Below are positions 43,419-53,209 of a stretch of DNA of 64,000 bases, one piece after another. The notes beneath the pieces are model-generated. The model was not told the DNA's origin. It searched no databases and worked only from the letters and a program-made list of their open reading frames with translations. The number at the start of each line of letters is the position of its first letter. The first letter of the stretch is position 1. A program made the position numbers and the translations under genes. Source of the DNA: Parabacteroides sp. PH5-46 (lineage in GTDB: Bacteria; Bacteroidota; Bacteroidia; Bacteroidales; Tannerellaceae); the NCBI RefSeq assembly GCF_029892785.1, contig NZ_JARXXA010000009.1:109441-173440 (forward strand), in the 5' to 3' direction.

Positions 43419-46322
43419 ATGAAGCCATTTTTATATCAGATAGCAGAACTCTTTTTTTCGGAACATGGAGCAGGCATCAGTCGCCTGGCGTTTGTGTTTC
43501 CAAACAGGCGTGCCGGGCTGTTCTTCAGGAAATACCTAGCCGAGATCTCAGACAAGCCTTTGTTTTCACCTACGATTCTTACCATTAACGACTTGTTTAT
43601 GCAGTTGAGTGGAAAGCAGACAGCCGAGCGAATCAGCATGCTTTTCACCTTATACAACCTATATATTGCCAAAAGCGGGAGTACGGAATCCTTTGACGAG
43701 TTTCTCTATTGGGGAGAGATGCTGCTGAATGACTTTGACGATGTTGATAAATACATGGCTGATGCGCGGATGCTTTTCTCTAATGTGACAGATTTGCGGA
43801 CAATAGAAGCCGACTTCAGCTTTCTAAGCGATGAACAGATCGCGGCAATCCGTTCGTTCTGGTCTTCTTTTTATCCGAAGGGGGACAGCAGCAATCAGGA
43901 GAGCTTTCTGGCCGTCTGGAAAATCCTTTACGAGCTATATAGCGACTTAAGGCATTCCCTGGCCGAAGAAGGAAAGGGATATGAAGGCATGATCTTCCGC
44001 GAAGTAGTAGAAAATATGCAACGGGGCGAAGCAAAGGAGCTTCCCTACCGGAAGATTGTATTTGTGGGGTTGAACGCGCTTTCCGTAGCGGAAGAAATGT
44101 TATTGTTGGAATTAAAGAAGCAAGAAGTTGCTGATTTTTACTGGGATTATGTGTCCGAGAAAGTAACAGATCCGGAAAACAAAGCCTCTTTTTTTGTTAA
44201 ACGTAACCAGAAATTATTTCCCTCTGCCCTTACTGTTCCTAAGGAGGAAGTTGGGAAAAAGGCGGATATAGAAGTAATAGGCATTCCCTCTGCAATAGGG
44301 CAAGCCAAGCAGGTGTACAGCCTGTTGAACGAAATTTGCAATCAAAGCGAACTGACAGACGAAGAGGCTTTGCGGACAGCCATCATCCTGCCGGACGAGC
44401 ACTTGCTGATGCCGGTACTGAATGCCATCCCCGAAGCCATCAAACGGATCAATGTAACCATGGGGTATCCGCTATCGGGAACACCCGTTGCCTCGCTGAT
44501 GGAGTATATCCTGGCCTTGCAAAAGAACATCCGCTATATGGATCGCATCCCCACCTTTTACTACCGGGATGTTCTGCCTATCCTGAACCATCGTTATATC
44601 GCACCAAGCCATCCGGAAATTATCACCTCATTGGTAAAAGACATTACGGCTTACAACAAAATATACATCAGCTATAACGAGCTGAACCAAACGCCTCTAC
44701 TAGGTATTCTGTTCAGTCCAGTAGAGGATATGAGCCAGCTGTCCGGTTATTTGATTTGGGTGTTGGAAGAATTAAACAAGCGCATGAGTAGCGAGCTGCC
44801 GGAGGTAGAAGAGGAAGATTCCGACCCCTCGTCTGCCCGACCCTTCTCTACCCGGGATATCGAGCAAGAGTTTATCTTCCACTACTTTACAACTGTCAAC
44901 CGGATGCAGGACATCATGCGTGAAGCGCATATTGAGATGAAGATAGACACCTACTTCCGGCTATTGAAAAGGATTACCGATACCATCACCATACCCTTCC
45001 GTGGCGAGCCCCTTTCCGGATTGCAGATCATGGGGGTACTGGAAACCCGGGCACTCGACTTTGACAGGATCATCATCTTGTCGATGAACGAAGGGATCTT
45101 CCCGCTAAAAAAAGCGGCTAATTCTTTTATTCCGTACAACTTGCGTCGCGGGTTCGGGCTACCTACTTATGAGCATCAGGATAGTGTATGGGCCTACCAT
45201 TTCTACCGTCTGATTCAGCGGGCCGGCAAGATAAGCCTGCTGTACGACACTCGTAACAACGGCTTGCAGACGGGTGAAAAAAGCCGCTTTATCCATCAGC
45301 TTCATTATCATTACGAAGTACCGATGCGTGACAAACTGGTGGTTTATGATGTTTCCTCGTCAAAGAAACTACCTATACAGGTGAATAAAACGGAGGACGT
45401 GATGAAGCGGCTGGAAGTCTTCCGCAAAGGGGGCGAAAAGGCGATCTCCGCCAGTGCTCTGAACACCTATCTGGATTGTCCGCTGAAGTTTTACTTCTCG
45501 GTTGTAGAAGGAATACAGGAAGAGGAGGAAGTGAGTGAAACCATCGAGAGTGACGTATTCGGGAGCATCCTGCATAAAGTAATGGAAGTGCTCTACAAGC
45601 CTTTCAAACAGAAGATGGTAACTGCCGATCTGCTGAAAATTATCAAACAAGACAAGGAAGCAGTAACCCATACGATAGAATATGCCTTTGCCGACGTATT
45701 TTTCAAGTCCGGCACCGTGCGCCCGCTAAGCGGTCAGAACTACCTGATCGGCGAGATGATCCGCAAATATGTGGAGAAGATACTGGAACGCGACAGCAAG
45801 CTAACACCCTTCGTATATATTGAGTCGGAAAAGAGAATGAGCGATACGTTTACCCTGTCAGACGGTTCGGAAATACAACTGAAAGGCTTTATAGACCGGA
45901 TTGATGAAGTACAAGACAGGATTCGCATTATCGACTATAAAAGCGGAAATGGCATACAGCAATTCAACAGTATCGAAAGCCTCTTTAACTTAGAAGAAAA
46001 AGACAGAGCCAAGGCCATTATGCAGGTTTTCATGTATGCCTGGATGTACAGTCGCCTGCCTGAAAACAACAGCAAAGCGATACAACCCGGTATCTACTAC
46101 ATGCGAACCATCTTTTCTGAAGACTTTACGGCCGGTATATACCAGCGGATAGAGCGTGGAAAGAAAGAGCTAGTGGAAGACTTTGCCCATTATTCCGAAG
46201 ACTTCGAGAGCGGTATGCGCAGCTGCCTGGACGAGATATTCGGGACAGAGCAGGCATTTATACAGACTCCTACCGGAAAAGCCTGTGTCTATTGCCCATT
46301 CAAAGACATCTGCGGGAAATAA
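43419..46322 (+). CDS. AddB-like PD-(D/E)XK nuclease with Fe-S cysteines
   Basis: 967 residues from ATG 43419. The N-terminus has a helicase-like motif (RLAFVFPNRRAGLFFRKYL). The C-terminal nuclease domain has the PD-(D/E)XK core IIDYKSG with D839 and K841, preceded by GFIDRIDEV. Four Cys (C687 in TYLDCPLKF; C956, C959, C965 in CVYCPFKDIC) match the AddB iron-sulphur staple. It should process double-strand breaks with an AddA helicase-nuclease, which is not in this window. Its promoter follows array D. Convergent with the PorT-like gene, with only 3 bp between stops. Confidence 0.87.
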   Translation: MKPFLYQIAELFFSEHGAGISRLAFVFPNRRAGLFFRKYLAEISDKPLFSPTILTINDLFMQLSGKQTAERISMLFTLYNLYIAKSGSTESFDEFLYWGEMLLNDFDDVDKYMADARMLFSNVTDLRTIEADFSFLSDEQIAAIRSFWSSFYPKGDSSNQESFLAVWKILYELYSDLRHSLAEEGKGYEGMIFREVVENMQRGEAKELPYRKIVFVGLNALSVAEEMLLLELKKQEVADFYWDYVSEKVTDPENKASFFVKRNQKLFPSALTVPKEEVGKKADIEVIGIPSAIGQAKQVYSLLNEICNQSELTDEEALRTAIILPDEHLLMPVLNAIPEAIKRINVTMGYPLSGTPVASLMEYILALQKNIRYMDRIPTFYYRDVLPILNHRYIAPSHPEIITSLVKDITAYNKIYISYNELNQTPLLGILFSPVEDMSQLSGYLIWVLEELNKRMSSELPEVEEEDSDPSSARPFSTRDIEQEFIFHYFTTVNRMQDIMREAHIEMKIDTYFRLLKRITDTITIPFRGEPLSGLQIMGVLETRALDFDRIIILSMNEGIFPLKKAANSFIPYNLRRGFGLPTYEHQDSVWAYHFYRLIQRAGKISLLYDTRNNGLQTGEKSRFIHQLHYHYEVPMRDKLVVYDVSSSKKLPIQVNKTEDVMKRLEVFRKGGEKAISASALNTYLDCPLKFYFSVVEGIQEEEEVSETIESDVFGSILHKVMEVLYKPFKQKMVTADLLKIIKQDKEAVTHTIEYAFADVFFKSGTVRPLSGQNYLIGEMIRKYVEKILERDSKLTPFVYIESEKRMSDTFTLSDGSEIQLKGFIDRIDEVQDRIRIIDYKSGNGIQQFNSIESLFNLEEKDRAKAIMQVFMYAWMYSRLPENNSKAIQPGIYYMRTIFSEDFTAGIYQRIERGKKELVEDFAHYSEDFESGMRSCLDEIFGTEQAFIQTPTGKACVYCPFKDICGK

Positions 46323-46325
46323 AGA

Positions 46326-47036
46326 CTAAAACAGGAAGCCCAAAGAAAAGCTCAGGACATTGGTTCGTTTATCAATAACGATATTGTTTCCCTGTGGTTC
46401 ATCTACGCTGGTATCTCTAAAGTCAGAGTCTACCTGATTCAGTCCGAACTCGTAGGTTACATCAAAGAAAAAGCGCCAGATCGTTACCCCTACTCCACCG
46501 ACGATGTTGATTCCCCAGGGGGTACTGTCGCTGGTGTACTTGCGCGGCGAATTATAAATATCCGACGAGTAATTGACATCGTAATTATACTTAAAATTGG
46601 GTCCCGCCATGAGGCTTAAACCGTATGGGTAGTCGTTCACAATCTTATAGCCTACTAAGACCGGCGCTTCTATGGATCTGGTTTTGTATACCAGGCGGTC
46701 ATAGACATTGCTTACGGCAGTTGTAGCCATTTTTTCCTCCGGAAGGTTGAATCGGATATCACCCGACGAATATCGCCAGGAGACGCTGGGCTGGATGAAA
46801 AACCTGTCGATATTAACACGCCAAAAGGCAGCTGCTAAAAAACCCACCCGGTACTGAAGGTGAATGTTTTCGGCCTGCTCTCCGTTTACAGTAATTGAAT
46901 TTATCACCGGAAATGTAGAGTTAAGCCCCACCTTCGCACCCCAATTGAAGACCTTGTCTTCTATTTTGATGGGGTTTTGCGATTGGGCAAACAGGCCAAA
47001 CAAAAGCCAAAACGCTATCAGACAGATTTGTTTCAT
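46326..47036 (-). CDS. PorT-like outer membrane beta-barrel protein
   Basis: 236 residues with a signal peptide (ICLIAFWLLFGLFAQSQ). The rest alternates polar and aromatic residues as a roughly eight-stranded barrel (WGAKVGLNSTFPVINS, VGFLAAAFWRVNIDRFFIQPSVSWRYS, VLSFSLGFLF at the end). Such proteins include PorT of type IX secretion, but small barrels of this fold are common and I would not claim that role. Last gene of the pyrB operon, 3 bp after the flavin reductase. Confidence 0.75.
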   Translation of the reverse strand: MKQICLIAFWLLFGLFAQSQNPIKIEDKVFNWGAKVGLNSTFPVINSITVNGEQAENIHLQYRVGFLAAAFWRVNIDRFFIQPSVSWRYSSGDIRFNLPEEKMATTAVSNVYDRLVYKTRSIEAPVLVGYKIVNDYPYGLSLMAGPNFKYNYDVNYSSDIYNSPRKYTSDSTPWGINIVGGVGVTIWRFFFDVTYEFGLNQVDSDFRDTSVDEPQGNNIVIDKRTNVLSFSLGFLF

Positions 47037-47039
47037 TAC

Positions 47040-47606
47040 TTACTTTTTCTTCTTTACCGACCAGCCGAATTTACCGATAAACTCTCCCAATCCATAGTAT
47101 TTTCCGTGAACATAGGCCAGCAGCCCTGCCTTTTCCATATCAAAGGCTCCGGTTTCACTATCCAGGTATTTATCATCGGCCAGTACATTTACAACATCCG
47201 AGATAAACATATCATGGCTACCTAATGCCATAACCTCCCGTACGCGGCATTCGATACACAATGGAGCCTCTTCTATGATGGGAGCATTTACCAGAGATGC
47301 TTTCCCCGGCGTGAGCTTCATTTCTTCAAACTTATGATGATTTTTGCCGGATGTCACTCCACACCAGTCGGTAGCATACGCCAGCGATTCGGTAGTCAGA
47401 TTGATTACATACTCCATATTCTTTTTCAGGATAGGATACGAATGGCGCTCCGGACGAATGGAGATATAACACATCGGCGGATTGGTACAGAGCGTACCTA
47501 CCCAACTTGCCGTAATTATATTATACTCCAAGGGCTCGCTTCCGCAGCTAATCATCACCGCCGGCAAAGGGTAGATCATTGTTCCCGGCTTCCAGCTTAT
47601 TTTCAT
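47040..47606 (-). CDS. Flavin reductase-like domain protein
   Basis: 188 residues from ATG 47606; the start overlaps the pyrI stop by 4 bp. The FMN-binding split-barrel is seen in [27 protein letters not shown] (in pieces), [31 protein letters not shown] and [20 protein letters not shown]. It binds FMN and may reduce it or act as a small oxidoreductase. Its place directly after pyrI is conserved in my recollection for Bacteroidales, but its link to pyrimidine synthesis is unknown. Confidence 0.85.
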   Translation of the reverse strand: MKISWKPGTMIYPLPAVMISCGSEPLEYNIITASWVGTLCTNPPMCYISIRPERHSYPILKKNMEYVINLTTESLAYATDWCGVTSGKNHHKFEEMKLTPGKASLVNAPIIEEAPLCIECRVREVMALGSHDMFISDVVNVLADDKYLDSETGAFDMEKAGLLAYVHGKYYGLGEFIGKFGWSVKKKK

Positions 47607-48067
47607 TTTATTATAATATCTTCTTTGTTTATTTTCCGCTCGCAATAACAACATTTGATGGTTCCCTTGTTCTTATCTATTACCTCAAAGCGAGTCTGCA
47701 TCGGTTCGTTATTGGTGATACATTTAATGTTGTTACATTTTACGATTCCTACCAGTTTGTCCGGCAGGGTCACGGTATATTTCCCGATTACCTCAAAGTC
47801 GCGTATTTCGTTCAATATGACGTTCGGAGCAATCAAGGCGATGCGATTGATCTCGTCTTCTTCAAAGAATTTGTCCGAAATCTTGATCACTCCTTTACGT
47901 CCCATCTTCTTGCTATGGAAGTTATTACCTATCGTAATTGTATTGTTCACTTTTTCCAGTTCCAGCAGATGAGCTACTTTAAACAACTGGTCGGGCGGTA
48001 TATGGTCTATAGCCGTTCCATTCTCCAATGCAGCGACCTGTAATTCTCTTTTCTTTCCTGTTGACAT
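47603..48067 (-). CDS. pyrI: Aspartate carbamoyltransferase regulatory chain
   Basis: 154 residues. The N-terminal nucleotide-binding part starts [27 protein letters not shown]. The C-terminal zinc site has two pairs of Cys ([11 protein letters not shown] and IKCCYCERK). It binds PyrB and confers allosteric control by nucleotides. It lies 7 bp after pyrB. Confidence 0.95.
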   Translation of the reverse strand: MSTGKKRELQVAALENGTAIDHIPPDQLFKVAHLLELEKVNNTITIGNNFHSKKMGRKGVIKISDKFFEEDEINRIALIAPNVILNEIRDFEVIGKYTVTLPDKLVGIVKCNNIKCITNNEPMQTRFEVIDKNKGTIKCCYCERKINKEDIIIK

Positions 48068-48074
48068 ACTTATA

Positions 48075-48995
48075 TCAAATTAAATCGTTGATACCTAAAA
48101 CTTCGCATATAATAGCTTCGCGCGTAAACAATCCGTTTCTTGCCTGCTGTATGAAATAGGCTTTCGGACTATCATCCACATCGTAATCTATCTCATTTAC
48201 ACGGGGTAGCGGGTGCAGGATACGCAAGTTGTCCCGGCTTCCCTTCAGCATATCTTTCCGCAAGATATATACATTCTTCACCCGTTCATATTCTTCCAGG
48301 TCGGTAAAGCGCTCACGCTGTACGCGCGTCATGTAAAGAATATCTGTCTGATTGATTATATCTTCGGCAAAAGCCGTATGCTCTGTGTAAGGGATATTCA
48401 GGTTGTCGCATATGGCCTTCTGTTCCTCGGGCATACGCAGCTCGTCCGGAGCCACGAAATGGAAAGTCGGATTAAAATGAGACATACCTACGATCAGCGA
48501 GTGAACGGTGCGCCCATACTTCAGATCGCCGACAATCGTGATAGTCAAATCGTTCAGCGTCCCTTGCGTTTTCTGAATAGAATACAAGTCGAGCAAGGTT
48601 TGTGACGGGTGCTGGTTCGCTCCGTCGCCTGCATTCACGATTGGGACGTTTGTTATTTCCGAAGCATAGCGTGCGGCTCCTTCCAGGTGGTGACGCATAA
48701 TGATCAGGTCGGCATAGTTGCTAACCATCAGGATCGTATCTTTCAGCGTCTCCCCTTTGGCGGAGCTGGTGGTAGAGGCATCCTGAAAACCGATCACCCG
48801 TCCGCCCAAACGGTTGATAGCCGTTTCAAAACTCAAACGGGTACGAGTGGACGGCTCAAAAAACAAAGTAGCGGCTACCTTACCATCCAATAAGGTACGA
48901 TTGGGATTTTCTTCAAATTTAGCGGCATTCTCCAAAATACGCAGGATATCTTCTTTGGAGCATTGATCTATGGAAACTAAACTTCTACTCTTCAT
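48075..48995 (-). CDS. pyrB: Aspartate carbamoyltransferase catalytic chain
   Basis: 306 residues from ATG 48995; the 22 extra in-frame codons up to 49061 cover the promoter. Carbamoyl phosphate motif [13 protein letters not shown], aspartate motif and [12 protein letters not shown], and the [14 protein letters not shown] loop are present. It makes N-carbamoyl-aspartate in pyrimidine synthesis. First gene of pyrB-pyrI-flavin reductase-PorT. A -7 box (TACATTTG, minus) is at 49018-49025. Confidence 0.97.
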   Translation of the reverse strand: MKSRSLVSIDQCSKEDILRILENAAKFEENPNRTLLDGKVAATLFFEPSTRTRLSFETAINRLGGRVIGFQDASTTSSAKGETLKDTILMVSNYADLIIMRHHLEGAARYASEITNVPIVNAGDGANQHPSQTLLDLYSIQKTQGTLNDLTITIVGDLKYGRTVHSLIVGMSHFNPTFHFVAPDELRMPEEQKAICDNLNIPYTEHTAFAEDIINQTDILYMTRVQRERFTDLEEYERVKNVYILRKDMLKGSRDNLRILHPLPRVNEIDYDVDDSPKAYFIQQARNGLFTREAIICEVLGINDLI

Positions 48996-49017
48996 AATTT
49001 GTCTGATTGTGTAGTTA

Positions 49018-49025
49018 CAAATGTA
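49018..49025 (-). promoter_or_regulatory. -7 box of the pyrB operon
   Basis: Minus-strand TACATTTG matches TAnnTTTG, 22 bp before ATG 48995, immediately after the terminator of the upstream alkaline phosphatase gene. Confidence 0.55.
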
Positions 49026-49030
49026 TAAAA

Positions 49031-49058
49031 AAAGCGAAGACTTAACAGCCTTCGCTTT
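49031..49058 (-). terminator. Terminator after the alkaline phosphatase gene
   Basis: AAAGCGAAG (49031-49039) pairs with CTTCGCTTT (49050-49058), followed on the minus strand by a run of T, 4 bp past the alkaline phosphatase stop. Confidence 0.75.
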
Positions 49059-49062
49059 CAAT

Positions 49063-50769
49063 TTATTTCAGATATTCCGCCAAGCTCTCCGGCAAGTAGA
49101 ATATATTGTTTTTATCGACATAAACAATTACCGAATTGAGGCGAATTTCCTTGTCTCCCTTTTTGCCTTCCGTTACGATGTTCGTGAACGGCTTTATATT
49201 GAGTTGCTTCTTCTTATTCTTCACAACCAAAGTGGGGAAACCTTTCTCTTCTTTCGCCGGAACAATCTCGCAGGTATAACCTTTGAATACCTCTGTGTGT
49301 TGAGCAAAGTTCTGATTGCTCAGCTCGTCCAGCAAATCCCGGTTAAAGCCGAACAACTTACACAGGTATTCGTTTAACTCGATATTCGTATGCATGCCGA
49401 TCGGAAGATCTCCGTTCGGATGATAGGCAGCCAGAAAGACTTCCTCTCCGGTATGCCCTCCGGTGGTAAAAGCAAAGCAGGTTTTGGAAGTAATTAAATT
49501 TGAAATAAACGTATTTAAAGAGCCACTATACAAAGATGGTTCTATACCTTCAGACGAACGCTCGTTTTCAGGTATCGGACTGTTTTTGTAGCTCTTGCAG
49601 TGATACAAGGCTTGCAATTCGCTCTCGTTTAATTCAAAACCTGCATATTCGCGGAATATATTCTGCACCTCCGAAGCCGGCTCGCTGTTTAGTTTCTTAA
49701 CAAAGCCTTCGGCTGTCAGCTTAAACTGGGAGAAGGCCGAAAACAGCTGGTCTTTGCTCAGTTTGTCGTAGCCCCCGCAATGACGTGCTCCCAGGCTTAC
49801 GCCGCTATTGCCGTGATCCGGCACAATAATAACAGCCGTCTCTCCATTCTTACGGGCAAACTCCAAAGCGGCTCCGCAGGCACGATCAAAGGCCAGGAAA
49901 TCAGTCGCCATTCCAACCGGGTCATTGCCATGAGCCGCCCAGTCTACCTTGCTTCCTTCTACCATGAGGAAGAAGCCGTCTTCATGCATAGACAGTTTTT
50001 CGATAGCTTTACGAGTCATCTCTTCGATAGAGGGCTGCTGAGCAGGATCCCTGTCAATATCATAATCCATAGCGCCATCGCCAAACAAGGCCCACATCTT
50101 ATCAGATGAATCATTGCGCATGGCATTCAAGTCGTTCTTGTAAACAGAATAGCCGTTAGCTTTCAGATAGTTTTCACTCTCTTCCGGAAGAAACGAAATA
50201 CCTCCACCAATCACAACTGCCAAGTCATTATGTGCCATCTGGGGAGCAATCCATTCGTATTTTCCCCGGTTGTAGCTATGAGCCGAGCAGTCTGCCGGAG
50301 TTGCGTGAGGAAACTCACAGGTAAACACCAGTCCACCAGCCTTACCATGCAGCCATTGTCCGGCTTCCAGAACGGTAGCCAGAGGTTGGAAAGCACGTGC
50401 CGGATCATTTGGGTAGATATCATTCTGCGGATCACTTTCCGGATAAGTAGAGACATAACCTGTACGGCTTGGATAGCCTGTCATGTAGCAGGATGTTGTT
50501 GGCGCAGAGTCTCCGATCGGAGCATTGGAAGAGTGCGTGCGCACCGTTCCGCATAAATAAGGGTCGATATTCAATTTTGGCAGATCGGGGTTATCGTACC
50601 ATTGCAACCAACGGGCAATGGAAACCGTAGCTAGTGAAGTGCCGTCCGGTATCAACAGAATGATGTTCTTAACCGGTTTGACTTCTTTTACATCCGCTCC
50701 GGAAACCGGCAACATAAAGACAGCCAGCAAGAGCAAGAGTGTCATTCTCTTTTTCATTGTTTTGTTCAT
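49063..50769 (-). CDS. Alkaline phosphatase, secreted
   Basis: 568 residues; two candidate starts, 50769 and 50757, the latter beginning directly with the basic signal peptide [21 protein letters not shown]. PhoA superfamily motifs: [13 protein letters not shown] (metal Asp), [13 protein letters not shown] with the nucleophilic Ser or Thr, [29 protein letters not shown] and [15 protein letters not shown] (metal His). It releases phosphate from organic esters in the periplasm. Cotranscribed with the upstream M24 peptidase (7-bp gap). Confidence 0.92.
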   Translation of the reverse strand: MNKTMKKRMTLLLLLAVFMLPVSGADVKEVKPVKNIILLIPDGTSLATVSIARWLQWYDNPDLPKLNIDPYLCGTVRTHSSNAPIGDSAPTTSCYMTGYPSRTGYVSTYPESDPQNDIYPNDPARAFQPLATVLEAGQWLHGKAGGLVFTCEFPHATPADCSAHSYNRGKYEWIAPQMAHNDLAVVIGGGISFLPEESENYLKANGYSVYKNDLNAMRNDSSDKMWALFGDGAMDYDIDRDPAQQPSIEEMTRKAIEKLSMHEDGFFLMVEGSKVDWAAHGNDPVGMATDFLAFDRACGAALEFARKNGETAVIIVPDHGNSGVSLGARHCGGYDKLSKDQLFSAFSQFKLTAEGFVKKLNSEPASEVQNIFREYAGFELNESELQALYHCKSYKNSPIPENERSSEGIEPSLYSGSLNTFISNLITSKTCFAFTTGGHTGEEVFLAAYHPNGDLPIGMHTNIELNEYLCKLFGFNRDLLDELSNQNFAQHTEVFKGYTCEIVPAKEEKGFPTLVVKNKKKQLNIKPFTNIVTEGKKGDKEIRLNSVIVYVDKNNIFYLPESLAEYLK

Positions 50770-50776
50770 TTAAATT

Positions 50777-51955
50777 CTATTCTTTTGATAAGTTTACGAT
50801 GTTCTCTTCGGCATGGGTCAGCTTTTCTATTCCTGTTTCCGTTACCAGGAAACTATTCTCAATCCCTACGGCACCTATTCCGGGAAGCACGAATTTAGGC
50901 TCCAGGGCAAAAACCATATTAGGTTGCAACAGTTCTTTTGAACGTGGCGTAAATACAGGTAATTCGTTTATTTGTATGCCGATACCATGGCCTACAAACT
51001 TGGCCTGCTGCTTAGTGCCCATAAAATATGCCGACAAGCCTTCCTTTTCGGATATACCTGCTGCCAGATTATACAGCTCGGCACAAGAAGTTCCCGGACG
51101 AGCGATCCGTTCAATTTCCTGTTGGATATCAATAGACACCTGATGCGCCCGGTAAGCGATCTCGGGTAATTTACCGACAGAGAATATACGGGTCATATCC
51201 GTAATATAAGCAGTATAATTACCTGCCATATCTACCATAACAGCCGTTCCGTCTTTCAGCAAGGTTCCGTTTGCTCCCAGCGGTAGCGAGGTAACTCCTC
51301 CCCCTCCCAGAGCAAAGTCAAAGGGAGAAGGCGCTTCGGCATTTTCTCCTGCCAAAACACTTCCCATAAAGATATCCATATTGGAGCCAAAAGAGCGAAA
51401 CAGCCCGATAGAGCCATTCAGCCTCATTCGTCTCTCTATCTCAATCTGAAACTCAAGATCGGTCATTCCCGGACGATAACACGAAGGTACTTCGGCATAC
51501 GTTTTGGCATGTTGCCTGGCGGAGATACGAAACTGCTCAATCTCCCAAGGCGTTTTAATGCTACGCAGAGAACGTAATATCGTTGTTGCATTTCCTGTTT
51601 CTTTCGGACTAAAGACAGCCTGCAAGCGCACGTATTCGCTATATGTCAATTCGTCTGCTTCCAGCAAAAGCTTTTCCGGCATCTTGATTCCTCTCTCGGC
51701 GAATATTTCGGTCATCTGTTCCGGCTTGCGGATATATGATACCTGCTCTCCGCTCAATCCGTTCGGGCGTTTAATAAAAAACCAGGGAGTACCTTCGACA
51801 GGCAGATAGAAATAACCATTATACACCTGTCCGGTTGCATAATACAAATTCACATCAACACTCAACAAGCAGGCATCAGCACCATTCTGCTGCATAGCTT
51901 GCTGTATGCGCTCCCACTTCAACTTTAAATCTCCTACTAAATCTTTGTTTATCAC
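50777..51955 (-). CDS. M24 family Xaa-Pro aminopeptidase-like metallopeptidase
   Basis: 392 residues, no signal peptide. The creatinase-like N-terminal domain (about 1-140) is followed by the pita-bread fold with all five metal ligands: VMVDMAGNYTAYITDMTRIF (two Asp), KFVGHGIGIQINELP (His), FALEPKFVLPGIGAVGIENSFLV (two Glu). It cleaves N-terminal residues before proline. First gene of a two-gene operon with alkaline phosphatase. Confidence 0.9.
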   Translation of the reverse strand: MINKDLVGDLKLKWERIQQAMQQNGADACLLSVDVNLYYATGQVYNGYFYLPVEGTPWFFIKRPNGLSGEQVSYIRKPEQMTEIFAERGIKMPEKLLLEADELTYSEYVRLQAVFSPKETGNATTILRSLRSIKTPWEIEQFRISARQHAKTYAEVPSCYRPGMTDLEFQIEIERRMRLNGSIGLFRSFGSNMDIFMGSVLAGENAEAPSPFDFALGGGGVTSLPLGANGTLLKDGTAVMVDMAGNYTAYITDMTRIFSVGKLPEIAYRAHQVSIDIQQEIERIARPGTSCAELYNLAAGISEKEGLSAYFMGTKQQAKFVGHGIGIQINELPVFTPRSKELLQPNMVFALEPKFVLPGIGAVGIENSFLVTETGIEKLTHAEENIVNLSKE

Positions 51956-52091
51956 TCCTTTCTACAATCCTAGAATAAATACACGTTCTATTATACCCTT
52001 CAAAAGTAGTAAAAAAAGCGTTAGCAATGAGCAACAATAAATATTACAAAACAAAAATCATAGAAAGTATTTCCTTTTTCCAATTTATTTG

Positions 52092-52099
52092 TACATTTG
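52092..52099 (+). promoter_or_regulatory. -7 box of the tRNA-Pro gene
   Basis: TACATTTG matches TAnnTTTG, 17 bp before the mature tRNA 5' end. Confidence 0.6.
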
Positions 52100-52116
52100 C
52101 AGCCGTAAGAAAAAAT

Positions 52117-52192
52117 CGGGATGTAGCACAGTTGGTAGCGCGCCACGTTCGGGACGTGGAGGTCGGAAGTTCGAGTCTTCTCATCCCGACCA
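52117..52192 (+). tRNA. tRNA-Pro(CGG)
   Basis: 76 nt including an encoded CCA end. The acceptor stem CGGGATG (52117-52123) pairs with CATCCCG, followed by ACCA. The anticodon stem CCACG/CGTGG holds loop TTCGGGA, giving anticodon CGG. The T arm has GTTCGAGTC. C1-G72 fits tRNA-Pro. Followed by its own terminator. Confidence 0.95.
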
Positions 52193-52194
52193 AT

Positions 52195-52228
52195 AAAGCT
52201 GAGATCATATAGATACTCAGCTTTTTTA
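52195..52228 (+). terminator. Terminator of tRNA-Pro
   Basis: AAAGCTGAG (52195-52203) pairs with CTCAGCTTT (52216-52224), followed by a T tract, 2 bp past the tRNA. Confidence 0.85.
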
Positions 52229-52305
52229 TTTTAACATCCCCTCACTATTCCATCCCCAGATCAATACTTCCTCACTCAATACATAGTAAAAAAACGAACA
52301 ATTTA

Positions 52306-52336
52306 TTTGTTTTCGTTCGTAAAATTACTACATTTG
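52306..52336 (+). promoter_or_regulatory. Complete -33/-7 promoter of hicAB
   Basis: TTTG (52306-52309), a 19-bp spacer, then TACATTTG (52329-52336) match the Bacteroidetes promoter consensus well, 30 bp before the hicA start. Confidence 0.65.
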
Positions 52337-52366
52337 TATTGTAAACAAGTCCAAAATCAACACACT

Positions 52367-52555
52367 ATGAGTTACAAATCTGTAAAAGAAGTAGTGGCTT
52401 TGCTTATAAAAAACGGCTTTGAATTAAAAAGCCAAAGAGGCAGTCACCTGAAATACGAGAAAAACGGATTAATGGTAATTGTCCCTAATCATGGCAAAAA
52501 AGGCATTGAAAAAGGAACTTATTACAACATCCTGAGACAAGCGGGACTTAAATAA
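52367..52555 (+). CDS. hicA: HicA-family mRNA interferase toxin
   Basis: 62 residues from ATG 52367, chosen because it begins the HicA fold and follows the promoter; the longer frame from 52307 overlaps the promoter. It is a small double-stranded-RNA-binding-like fold: SVKEVVALLIKNGFELKSQRGSHLKYEKNG with the catalytic His in RGSHLKY, then MVIVPNHGKKGIEKGTYYNILRQAGL. HicA degrades mRNA when free of HicB. HicB follows after 12 bp. Confidence 0.9.
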   Translation: MSYKSVKEVVALLIKNGFELKSQRGSHLKYEKNGLMVIVPNHGKKGIEKGTYYNILRQAGLK

Positions 52556-52567
52556 AAGCAAAGAGAT

Positions 52568-52960
52568 ATGAAAGTAGTTGAAGTAATCGTAGAATATGCA
52601 GGAAACAACCTAAGTGCATATATTGATGGAGCTCCTATCATGACTGTAGGTAATGACCTGAAAGAAATCGAGAAGAATATGCAGGAGGCTATCGAATTAT
52701 ATCTTGAAGATAATCCTTCTCCAGTTGATATCCTCTCCGGAGAATTTGAATTGAAATTTAAGATTGATGCCGCCACGTTTATAAATTATTATAGCAATAT
52801 TTTCACTAAAGCAGCATTAAGCCGTATCACCGGAATAAATGAGCGCCAGCTTTGGCACTATGCAGCTGGGGTTCATAAGCCTCGTGCCAAACAGTTAGAA
52901 AAAATACAAAAAGGAATAAATATACTGACCGAAGAACTATCCTCCATCAGCTTGATTTAA
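52568..52960 (+). CDS. hicB: HicB-family antitoxin with C-terminal helix-turn-helix
   Basis: 130 residues. The N-terminal HicB fold (VIVEYAGNNLSAYIDGAPIMTVGNDLKEIEKNMQEAIELYLED in pieces) is a partial RNase H-like domain that neutralises HicA. The C-terminal part has a helix-turn-helix (TKAALSRITGINERQLWHYAAGVHKPRAKQLEKIQKGI) that can repress the hicAB promoter. Order toxin then antitoxin is usual for this family. Confidence 0.9.
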   Translation: MKVVEVIVEYAGNNLSAYIDGAPIMTVGNDLKEIEKNMQEAIELYLEDNPSPVDILSGEFELKFKIDAATFINYYSNIFTKAALSRITGINERQLWHYAAGVHKPRAKQLEKIQKGINILTEELSSISLI

Positions 52961-53091
52961 TTTCACAATACATGGTGATAAAGTAAAGTTCTTTTTGCAA
53001 AGAACGACTAGTTAGGCTCCGGTTTGTTATCAATTTCCCCAAAACATTGTACAATTACGACATTTTATTTTAATATTCTGGTTTCTATCAT

Positions 53092-53099
53092 TATATTTG
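53092..53099 (+). promoter_or_regulatory. -7-like box before the terminator at 53158
   Basis: TATATTTG matches TAnnTTTG on the plus strand in the gap between convergent hicB and the OM barrel gene. It could start a short RNA ending at 53194; see the findings. Confidence 0.3.
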
Positions 53100-53157
53100 C
53101 AATGACAATCATTTTTTCGTTAAATAATTGTTTTCATAATTATTGGTTAAATACTGG

Positions 53158-53194
53158 TACGTCCGAATATGTGAATATTCGGACGTATTTTTTT
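53158..53194. terminator. Strong bidirectional terminator
   Basis: Thirteen-bp perfect stem TACGTCCGAATAT (53158-53170) with ATATTCGGACGTA (53175-53187), loop GTGA, and a T run. It serves at least the minus-strand ECF operon ending at 53210. Confidence 0.85.
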
Positions 53195-53209
53195 CGTAAT
53201 ATATCTTGT

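Noticed and set aside
46326..47036. Type IX secretion PorT
   Set aside because: Only the general small beta-barrel form is visible; position in the pyr operon gives no support for that role.
52117..52960. Genomic island inserted at tRNA-Pro
   Set aside because: hicAB is adjacent, but no integrase and no repeat of the tRNA 3' end was found downstream.
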